DNA of 34,117 bases from Nemertoderma westbladi (taxonomy: Eukaryota > Xenacoelomorpha > Nemertodermatida > Nemertodermatidae). The position numbers and the translations under genes are program-made. Shown piece after piece: positions 1 to 6,876 of this stretch. The stretch lies in NCBI GenBank assembly GCA_032718475.1, contig JAUCBJ010003618.1, positions 1 to 34,117 on the forward strand, written 5' to 3'. The first letter of the stretch is position 1. Every line of letters begins with the position of its first letter. Under the pieces are notes generated by a model that was not told the origin of the DNA, ran no database searches, and saw only the letters and a program-made list of their open reading frames with translations.

Positions 1-391
1 CACCCCACCCCTAAGCAGTATCATCAAACCACCTGAATTATTGCAGGAGTTAAAAGTATCACATTGTCCTAATCCAAATCAACTTGAGAGACAAAGAGCA
101 ACGTTTATTTATTTATTTTTCAGATACATCGCCAACACTTTCTTCTTTATGCTCATATTAAGTATACCGTAAAAACTCTTAACCCAGTGGCTCCCTACTG
201 TAAGAAATGTACATACGCCAAATGTCAATATGTGCGCCGCCTCGTCGGATTCCGAGTGGCCCACACCCGCCCAGGTGTGCCCACTGCGGATCTTCCGTAG
301 TAAACCAATTTGGTCAGGTCAAATCCAAACATTCACTGGAGATCACCAAATGGGGCGCTATGTGAAGTACCGTGCAGACACGATGATGAAA

Positions 392-873
392 GAGGAAGGT
401 GGTCTAACACCACTGAGAGATGAAGGTGGTCTAACACTATTGAGAGAGGAAGGTGGTCTAACACTATTGAGATATGAAGGTGGTCTAACACTATTGAGAG
501 ATGAAGATGGTCTAACACTATTGAGAGATGAAGGTGGTCTAACACTATTGAGAGGTGAAGGTGGTATAACACTATTGAGAGATGAAGGTGGTCTAACACT
601 ATTGAGAGATGAAGGTGGTCTAAAACTATTGAGAGATGAAGGTGGTCTAACACTATTGAGAGATGAAGGTGGTCTAACACTATTGAGAGATGAAGGTGGT
701 CTAACACTATTGAGAGGTGAAGGTGGTCTAACACTATTGAGAGATGAAGGTGGTCTAACACTATTGAGAGATGAAGGTGGTCTAACACTATTGAGAGATG
801 AAGGTGGTCTAACGCTATTGAGAGAGGAAGGTGGTCTAACACTATTGAGAGGTGAAGGTGGTCTAACACTCCG
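392..873. repeat. 27-bp minisatellite, about 18 copies
   Basis: About 18 tandem copies of a 27-bp unit containing GGTGGTCTAACACTATTGAG, with point variants at a few positions (GAGAGAT, GAGAGAG, GAGAGGT). Because 27 is a multiple of three, three frames stay open across the whole array; one reads as a 9-residue EGGLTLLRD-like repeat. Nothing suggests that these frames are translated. Confidence 0.95.
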
Positions 874-1154
874 AGGGAATCCAGAGTTTGCGTTGTCTGC
901 AATTAGTACCACTGTATTTTCATCTTAAGCAAGTTTCTCTAAACAAAGTAAAATATTGCGGTAGGATATATATTTTTTTGCACAGATCTGCACAGTATGG
1001 CACGGTCGCGATCTGTATAGGAATTAATGTAAACTGATATTTATGAGTTGAATGCAACATTTGAACGCTCATATCTCAGCTATTTTTCAAAGAAATTAAA
1101 ATTGTGTTACATATTTGGAATCCTCGAATGGCCAGCTTTCTAACAGTACCAACA

Positions 1155-1412
1155 AACAGCTATAAGGTAGAAGAATAACTGCGGTGTAACTGGTGTAATA
1201 TCACTGGAGACACTTTTTTTAAACGCTTGTAGCTAAAGATTGAAAGCAAAAATAAAAATTCTGGCTCACCCAGTCAGTGGTCGGGAGGTGAAACTATCTC
1301 TGTTTCTAATTTCAGGCAATCTCATTAAGATTTGTAAAAAAATTAGGGGGGGGGGGGGGGGGGTCCGTGTCACTGAATTGCGACACTATATTCTGGGACA
1401 TGGTGTACATAC
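1155..1412 (+). repeat. Dispersed repeat with internal poly-G, copy A
   Basis: This segment resembles the reverse complement of about 32152-32395. Shared blocks, in order, are AGACACTTTTTT, a TTTC-AATTTCA-GCAAT block, TTTGTA-AAAAATT, a G homopolymer (18 G at 1346-1363 here), GTCCGTGTCA, and GGGACATGGTGTA. The matching order and spacing make common origin clear, although individual blocks have diverged. The family is not recognised; a non-autonomous transposon or unclassified interspersed repeat is likely. The outer boundaries are approximate. Confidence 0.75.
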
Positions 1413-1580
1413 ATTGCGGTTTATTTCACTGTAATGTTCTTAATTAACCCTTTTGTGCTTTAATTATTGTATGAATTATTATAAATTTCATGTGCGATGC
1501 ATTTTACAGTACCAATAACCTTAATTGGTTTCGGTCTTAATGAATAATATAATAGGTATTATTTCACCCAACTCTCCCAG

Positions 1581-1814
1581 GTTTACGACCAGATGCCGGA
1601 ACCCCGCTGGGTTGTATCGATGGGTAGTTGCGCCAACGGCGGCGGCTACTACCACTACTCCTACTCGGTAGTACGCGGTTGCGACCGGATAGTCCCGGTG
1701 GACATCTACGTACCCGGCTGCCCCCCTACTGCCGAGGCTCTACTCTACGGAATGTTACAACTACAGAAGAAGATTAAACGAAACAAAGTTCTACTCCGAC
1801 ACTGGCGTAAATAA
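1581..1814 (+). CDS. NDUFS7: NADH dehydrogenase [ubiquinone] iron-sulfur protein 7, last coding exon
   Basis: NDUFS7 (PSST, the NuoB homologue) is the mitochondrial complex I subunit that holds Fe-S cluster N2, the last cluster before ubiquinone, in the matrix arm. The exon opens in phase after the CAG acceptor with [10 protein letters not shown] and contains the family signatures [18 protein letters not shown] and [14 protein letters not shown]. The cysteines of GSCANGG (about 1629) and PGCPPTAE (about 1719) correspond to the third and fourth N2 ligands; the adjacent cysteine pair must lie in an upstream exon outside the window. The exon ends with a basic tail, HWRK, and TAA. About 77 codons are present out of a mature protein of roughly 180 residues. 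The reading frame is intact and strongly conserved, so this looks like a functional gene rather than a retrocopy, which is supported by the splice acceptor. Confidence 0.97.
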   Translation, partial: VYDQMPEPRWVVSMGSCANGGGYYHYSYSVVRGCDRIVPVDIYVPGCPPTAEALLYGMLQLQKKIKRNKVLLRHWRK

Positions 1815-1869
1815 ATATAACTTTATAGAACACCTAACGTAAATAAATATAACTTTATAGAACACCTAA
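1806..1869 (+). promoter_or_regulatory. Duplicated polyadenylation signal overlapping the NDUFS7 stop codon
   Basis: A 32-bp segment starting CGTAAATAAATATAAC occurs twice in perfect tandem (1806-1837 and 1838-1869). The first copy includes the last two codons and the stop. AATAAA at 1810-1815 overlaps the TAA stop at 1812-1814, and the duplication provides a second AATAAA at 1842-1847. Transcript cleavage 10-30 bases after either signal would give an extremely short 3' UTR. Use of these signals is inferred. Confidence 0.6.
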
Positions 1870-2072
1870 CGCTGATATAAAAGAATTAGAAACTAGTTTT
1901 GTTGGAACAATTTTCTGAGTTTCAATTATTTAACGCCCCTTTGTGTTATTAAATATGTAAAATATATTTATTAGAATAGAATAATAATAAACCAATAAAC
2001 CGACACAACAACATACAACATGACAAAGGGAGAAAGCGCGTGTGTCGTATATCTGAAAATGTAAGGTTGACC

Positions 2073-2407
2073 CGGATATTGTAAATGGTTGTGCGGTCGG
2101 ATATTGTAAATGGTTGTCCGGTCGGATATTGTAAATGGTTGTCCGGTCGGATATTGTAAATGGTTGTCCGGTCGGATATTGTAAAAGGTTATCCGGTCGG
2201 ATATTGTAAATGGTTGTCCGGTCGGATATTGTAAATGGTTGTCCGGTCGGATATTGTAAATGGTTGTCCGGTCGGATATTGTAAATGGTTGTCCGGTCGG
2301 ATATTGTAAATGGTTGTCCGGTCGGATATTGTAAATGGTTGTCCGGTCGGATATTGTAAATGTTTGTCCGGTCGGATATTGTAAATGTTTGTCCGGTCGG
2401 ATATTGA
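2073..2407. repeat. 25-bp minisatellite, about 13 copies
   Basis: About 13 tandem copies of a 25-bp unit with the core GGATATTGTAAATGGTTGTC and a CCGGTC junction. Variants are few (one GTGCGG, one AAAGGTTAT, two TGTTTG). It starts about 260 bp downstream of the NDUFS7 stop. The 25-bp period rotates the reading frame, so the open minus frame across it reads the unit in three phases and is not a gene. Confidence 0.95.
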
Positions 2408-2556
2408 TCGGAATCCTGATATTTCCGAGATTTACCGGACATTTTGTGTTATTGCTGTCAGAAAATGAATTAAAACTTATTTTTTTATTAACTTTTTTTA
2501 GAGAAAATAAATCAATTTATTACTGAAATACCCCACCCATGATGGGGGTTGTGAGT

Positions 2557-2574
2557 GGGGGGGGGGGGGGGGGG
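2557..2574. repeat. Poly-G run, 18 G
   Basis: Uninterrupted run of 18 G after GTGAGT. It is one of five long G runs on the plus strand in the first 6.6 kb. Length is probably polymorphic and prone to sequencing error. Confidence 0.9.
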
Positions 2575-2640
2575 TGTACTTTGGTCCCGGACAATGTTGT
2601 CCCATAGCTGGAAACCCGAACCGTACCGTATCCCTCCCTG

Positions 2641-2825
2641 AGTTTCTGGTTGCCTAGGTTGTTAGAGAGTCGGTCTCCCAACCGGAGATCGAGGGTTCGA
2701 GCCCTAGTAAAGGAACAGTCCAGTTTTCGCTGTTACAATAAAGCTTCAGCCCATCCAGCTGTAATGGGAACCCGCCATATGCCGAAGGTTTTTAAAGAAA
2801 AGGGTTACCCAGAATAATAATTATT
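2641..2825 (+). mobile_element. tRNA-derived SINE
   Basis: A tRNA-like head runs from about 2645 to 2712. It has a degenerate A box around TAGGTTGTTAGAGAG, an anticodon-arm-like segment GTCGGTCTCCCAACCGGAG, and a canonical B box GGTTCGAGCCC at 2694-2704. The cloverleaf is imperfect (mismatches in the anticodon stem, no good acceptor stem), and a non-tRNA body follows with CCAGCTGTAATGGGAACCCG and an AT-rich tail AATAATAATTATTT near 2814. This is the usual layout of a tRNA-derived SINE rather than a functional tRNA gene. The ends are approximate. Confidence 0.65.
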
Positions 2826-3759
2826 TGTAATTAAGTTTGTTTATTCCGAATCTCCAACAATCTCTCGCCTATTAATAAAGAGTAGTCTGCCACCCGCCTA
2901 CCACACTTACGGCCACTCCAGGGTTTATTAATGATTTAATGCTGAAAGAGTTCCTGTGGAATATTAATATAATTCAGCTAATTTAATCGATAACTCAACA
3001 CTACAGCCGCCCCTGCTGGTTATGATTTATTAAATTAATTCTTTGAATATAATCTCTGCGTAATTTGCCTTGGTTTAATTCACTATCACTCACAGCAAAC
3101 AGATTATTTATCTTTATAACCAAATAATTATTCGCATTTATTTCTCATTATTACAAGTTTCATTTTTACTTTAGGGGGGGGGGGGGGGGGGGTACACGAA
3201 TTCTCCACTTGAATTCTCCACTTTGTAGTACACAATTTTGGTCAAAAATATGTCGAAATTTTTTTTATGATATATTATAATGCACCATTGAATGGTGTTT
3301 CCAAATCTGAAAACCGCTATTTAATAGCTCCTTTAGTTATAACAATTTCCATTTAGGGATTCCTATTGAAATTACTATTACTAAGTATAATGAAAGGTCG
3401 ATTATCTTCAAATATTTTTTTTTAAATTGTCAACTTCATAACCCTAAGAATACTTCTACATCTGTGGGTGTCTACATAGCCACCCTGCATAAAAGTATCA
3501 GATAACTTTTAGAAATTTTATGTTAATAAAATGTAATACTATTTATAACAGACCTAAAAATTAGCATAAATTTGCAGCGCCACCTAGCGGTGCAGAATTA
3601 TTTTCACAAAATTTCGCCTGATAGTTATGTTGCCCCATCTTTGATATATCATATAAAAACACTTTCATGTGATTCGATTCAAAACTGTAAAAGCCTTAGG
3701 GTTTTAAGCGCAACCAAGTTTTTTTTATTGTTAACTTGTATTAACTAAGTAATAGCATA
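2826..3759. other. Gene-free AT-rich stretch with a poly-G run
   Basis: No coding sequence or RNA gene is seen here. A run of 19 G lies at 3174-3192, preceded by CTTTA. The flanks are AT-rich and resemble interspersed-repeat DNA, but no family was recognised. Confidence 0.6.
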
Positions 3760-3792
3760 GAATGCTATATAGAGAATCTCTATATAGCATTC
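3760..3792. repeat. Perfect palindrome with 16-bp arms
   Basis: The arms GAATGCTATATAGAGA (3760-3775) and TCTCTATATAGCATTC (3777-3792) are perfect reverse complements separated by a single A. The sequence could extrude as a cruciform. No terminator, transposon end or RNA gene could be linked to it. Confidence 0.9.
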
Positions 3793-4053
3793 CATGGTCA
3801 TAGTCATAGATGACAAAAATCCCACGCTTCAAAACATCCCACGCATATAAACAATTTATATTTCTTGTTTCTTTCCTCAGCAACATAGATTTTACATAGC
3901 AACAAGGTAACTATTGAACCCAATGAGTATCGATTGACTGAACTATGCACCTCTACATAGTTACTAATTTTGTTTCCAGAGCAACGGAAATGTTAGTATA
4001 AGTGTGACAGATCAGTGTATTATGTATGACAATTTCTTTAGAATTTCCAGCAC

Positions 4054-4167
4054 TAAATATACGTTCCACAATATAAATATATTTTATATACATATAAATA
4101 TACGTTCCACAATATAAATATATTTTATATACATCTAAATATACGTTCCACAATATAAATATATTTT
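4054..4167. repeat. 41-bp tandem repeat, 2.8 copies
   Basis: Two full 41-bp units (4054-4094, 4095-4135) and a 32-bp partial third unit. The unit begins TAAATATACGTTCCACAATA and is AT-rich. The copies are nearly identical, with one difference at the junction of units 2 and 3. Confidence 0.92.
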
Positions 4168-4305
4168 TTGGAGCTCGGGGTTTTTGTGTCATATTGACCC
4201 AAAGTTACTCACTAAAAAGCTTTTGGCACTTTTTCTCTAATTCACTCCGCTATTATGGGTTGTGTTGATTTATTAATTCTGGGGACACTAATCAGTAGTT
4301 ATAAT

Positions 4306-4327
4306 GGGGGGGTGGGGGGGGGGGGGG
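4306..4327. repeat. Poly-G tract interrupted by one T
   Basis: Seven G, one T, then 14 G. It lies about 80 bp upstream of a likely splice acceptor for the small secreted-peptide gene at 4456. Confidence 0.9.
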
Positions 4328-4455
4328 TAATGGTGTTCAATCACTAAATAATAATTAAACCGGTGGTATTCGTACTATTTCACCCTTACTTCCTTACTTT
4401 CAGTAGTTTCATTGAATATTTCGTTTATCAACTACGCGATTAGCGACGAGTAGAG

Positions 4456-4665
4456 ATGAGGTACATAATAGCGGTGGTCCTTGTTGTTCAGTTGCTCTGC
4501 ATTAGTTGCAACGCCTCTAGTGGCGGTAGTTCCGTTAACGCAAATCCAAAAACAACTAAAGCGACAGACCCTCCGGTCGCTAAGACTACAGGACCTCCGG
4601 GCGAGCATCGAAATGGAAAGAACAGAAGTTTGAAGGCTTACCAGATCCTCCAGGCTATCTTTTAA
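4456..4665 (+). CDS. Small predicted secreted peptide, 69 aa
   Basis: No family is recognised. The frame starts with a clear signal peptide, MRYIIAVVLVVQLLCISCNA, with a basic residue at 2, a hydrophobic core at about 4-16 and likely cleavage after NA at about 20. The mature part is Ser/Thr/Pro-rich, with TDPPVAKTTGPPGEH, then a basic GKNR stretch and the tail KAYQILQAIF. A pyrimidine-rich acceptor ending in CAG at 4401-4403 suggests that the ATG lies near the start of a downstream exon after a 5' UTR intron; the context GAGATGA is a moderate Kozak match. There is no cysteine after the signal peptide, so it is not a disulfide-rich peptide. An overlapping frame (4584-4706) also stays open and continues the PP-rich style, so a frameshift or unseen splicing is possible. 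Expression is inferred only from the signal peptide. Confidence 0.5.
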   Translation: MRYIIAVVLVVQLLCISCNASSGGSSVNANPKTTKATDPPVAKTTGPPGEHRNGKNRSLKAYQILQAIF

Positions 4666-4706
4666 CCCAAGAGCCTCCAGGCTGGGCCGGCACGGGAATC
4701 TTTTAA

Positions 4707-5441
4707 CCCACAATGGAAACCCAACGATTAAACTGTAAATTCCTAAACTTTTTGAGTTTCATGTTTGGGAACAACTAACTATAAATATCCGAGTTTTATT
4801 TGTGCCATTATTATTGTACCTTAGTTATACACCAACTTACGCATATAATTAATTAATAATTTAAAGGAATATTTGTTGGTGGTGGCGGAATCTTTAATTC
4901 GATGTCATCAAATATTGTGTTTGAAGGTTTATAATATATTATACATTTTGGTTATGTAAAGTAATATAATCAAATAATAACGAACCTGCCTATTAATAGG
5001 CCAGGGTAGTTCTTGTCAAGAGTTGAGTCGTTCAAAAACACGATGTGGTTGTGTGTGTGTGTATATATATATGTATATATGTATAACCATCCAATATCTC
5101 AAAAACTCAAGCAGGTACGCAAAAATTTTAATAACAAACTCTACATAGATTTTTGTTGCGCACAAGACTGTATATTTTTTGTGGCGTTTCGATCACGGGG
5201 TCACTGAAAAATAGCGGTTTTGAAAATTTAATGTCGAATTTCACCGATTTCAACTCGTCGAGTATGCACCAACTTTTTTATTTGGGCTATTCAGTCATTT
5301 GAGCAACATATTTGAGCCTCAGAATCTTTTCAAATATCGCCAATCTCGCACAGAACGTCGCCAAAATTTGTTAGTCCGGCAAAAAAACGCACGAATTCGT
5401 CTAAAAGAGTAAATTATTGGTTGCAGAATAATATTACTCAA
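4707..5441. other. Gene-free AT-rich stretch
   Basis: No gene is seen. A GT/AT microsatellite lies at about 5047-5084. The 5090-5400 part resembles diverged interspersed-repeat sequence but was not assigned to a family. Confidence 0.55.
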
Positions 5442-5869
5442 CTAGAAAAGCCAGCAAGCTGACTATAAGGAGACCGTCCATAGACAAACGTAGTGTTAGT
5501 TGGGTCCCTCCTCATTCATTATCATCAACCTATAAAACATTTGAACGGCCCAGTGCTTACAATGATATTCCCATAGGATTCACTGGGAAGAACTATTCAG
5601 CGGTAATAAATTATACAAAAGAACAGTTGATGTTTGATTAATGTCTGGGTTAGTGTGAGATAGTATTAAATTAGGCAAGTAATATACTTCTCTGCAGTTT
5701 GGGCCTATCCATTCAATAAATAGTAGTAGCTTACTAGGCCCTCATGAGTACCAGCAGCTGGTGTTTCTATCGTTGAATTGATGGTAATTTTCGTGTTTTC
5801 ATTTTCACTCACTCAGGGTACTGGTTTGTGGGGCAGGTTCGTTTAAAGCCAGCTTGCTGGCTTTCTAGT
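5441..5869. mobile_element. MITE-like element with terminal inverted repeats
   Basis: The left end CTAGAAAAGCCAGCAAGCTG (5442-5461) and right end CAGCTTGCTGGCTTTCTAG (5850-5868) are inverted complements with a single one-base gap, 429 bp apart end to end. There is no coding capacity. Size, terminal repeats and lack of an ORF fit a miniature DNA transposon. No clean target-site duplication could be called, so the superfamily is not assigned. Confidence 0.5.
5569..5800. repeat. Direct duplication, copy 1, with conserved stem
   Basis: This segment shares ordered blocks with 6181-6413 at a constant offset of 612-618 bp: CCCATAGGATTCACTGG, GGCAAGTAATATACTTCTCT, GGGCCTA...TAGGCCC, CAGCTGGTGTTTCTATCGTT and AATTTTCGTGTT. 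Spacers between blocks have diverged. The arms GGGCCTA (5701-5707) and TAGGCCC (5735-5741) form a 7-bp stem with a 27-nt loop. This copy lies inside the MITE-like element. Confidence 0.75.
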
Positions 5870-6180
5870 AGAAGATAGAGAGCGGTAGTCAGAGAGGAGT
5901 CAAGGTGTCAATAGATTGATAATAATAGTTGTTGTCATGAAATACAATAGCGCCAAAGAGGTAATAAGACGAATTCGTTCTTATTTTTATAAATAAATCA
6001 ATTTTAATCCGCGATTTAACAATATATATTAATTAAATACAACAATGATACTGTATTATTATTATATAGCAGAGTACATTTCAGTACACGAGAATCAACA
6101 GAAGTACTCTGTCTAACTAAAATTCATTCAGCTGGCCTGTTACCCAACATAGCACACAGTGAGTAAGAAACCTTGTATAT

Positions 6181-6413
6181 ATTCCCATAGGATTCACTGG
6201 AAAGAGCTAGTCAGCTGACGGGGTAATACTTTACAAACTACTGTCTCGGATAGCTCGACTGAGTAAACACAACTTTACTGTACTTGGCAAGTAATATACT
6301 TCTCTGCAATTTGGGCCTATTTAATAGCATTCATTACTAGGCCCTCTCTATCATTTTTTTTCATGAGCACACCAGCTGGTGTTTCTATCGTTGCGCCTAT
6401 GGCAATTTTCGTG
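6181..6413. repeat. Direct duplication, copy 2, with conserved stem
   Basis: Second copy of the block series seen at 5569-5800. The GGGCCTA/TAGGCCC stem is kept (6313-6319 and 6338-6344), but its loop is 18 nt here and different in sequence. The terminal inverted repeats that flank copy 1 are not seen around this copy. Either both are fragments of one dispersed family or copy 2 arose by local duplication. Confidence 0.75.
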
Positions 6414-6479
6414 TTATGGGGCTATTTTTCGAAATAAAACAAGTTGAGATGTTTCAATTTAAACCGCGATTTCACAAGT

Positions 6480-6584
6480 ACCCATAGAAATCTATTTTCA
6501 TGGTTCATGTAAAACTTCATCAAAATCATTAGAGCCGTTTTTGCTCTAGGTCAGTCAGATAGGGGGGGGGGGGGGGGGGGGGGG
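6480..6584. repeat. Repeat-like tail followed by a 23-G run
   Basis: AACTTCATCAAAATCATTAG followed by AGCCGTTTTTGCTC is a wording common at the ends of animal interspersed repeats. It ends in GATA followed by 23 G (6562-6584), the longest G run in the window. The element type is not assigned. Confidence 0.4.
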
Positions 6585-6638
6585 AACTGGACGCAATACA
6601 AATTAATCCCTCTCCACCTCCAGGGGAAATTGGACGCA

Positions 6639-6796
6639 AATAACCGCCCATGTGAAGTTTCCCAGGATTCCCATTCCCAGCGAAAAAAAAACACACACAT
6701 TGAAAAGGAATTTGGCCCATTCACTATAATTAGGCAACTTTCGTATTTTCGACCATCTTCCAAAACAGTCTGGGAAACTTCACATGGGGGGGTATT
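6639..6796. repeat. Inverted repeat pair, 19-bp perfect arms
   Basis: CCCATGTGAAGTTTCCCAG at 6647-6665 and its exact reverse complement CTGGGAAACTTCACATGGG at 6770-6788 are 104 bp apart; similarity extends several bases outward with mismatches. This could be the ends of a very small MITE or a hairpin-forming remnant. It sits directly before the G-rich array. Confidence 0.7.
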
Positions 6797-6876
6797 TTGG
6801 TATTCACGTGCTGCGCGAAGTCCTGTTTTTTGAGGGGGGGTGGTCTGTTGATCAGTCGGTCGGACGTTGAGTGAGA

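Larger units (their letters stand above)
1..1580 (+). other. Probable 3' part of the intron before the last NDUFS7 exon
   Basis: This stretch ends in a pyrimidine-rich tract and CAG at 1578-1580, directly before the conserved NDUFS7 coding sequence, so it is best read as the end of an intron. No other NDUFS7 exon was recognised in it. It holds the 27-bp minisatellite (392-873) and a dispersed repeat with a G-run (about 1155-1412). I see no gene in 1-391 or 874-1154. The intron assignment is inferred from the splice acceptor and the missing upstream codons. Confidence 0.65.

Noticed and set aside
230-928. Plus-strand frame with EGGLTLLRD repeats resembling a repeat protein
   Set aside because: The 27-bp unit is a multiple of three, so frames on both strands are open; the array lies in a probable intron and has no coding signature outside the repeat.
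1930-2442. Minus-strand 170-codon frame over the 25-bp array
   Set aside because: The reading frame rotates through the 25-bp unit, giving a 25-residue cycle that reflects the DNA period only.
2645-2712. Functional tRNA gene with a CCC anticodon
   Set aside because: Mismatches in the anticodon stem and no acceptor stem; a SINE-type body follows the head.
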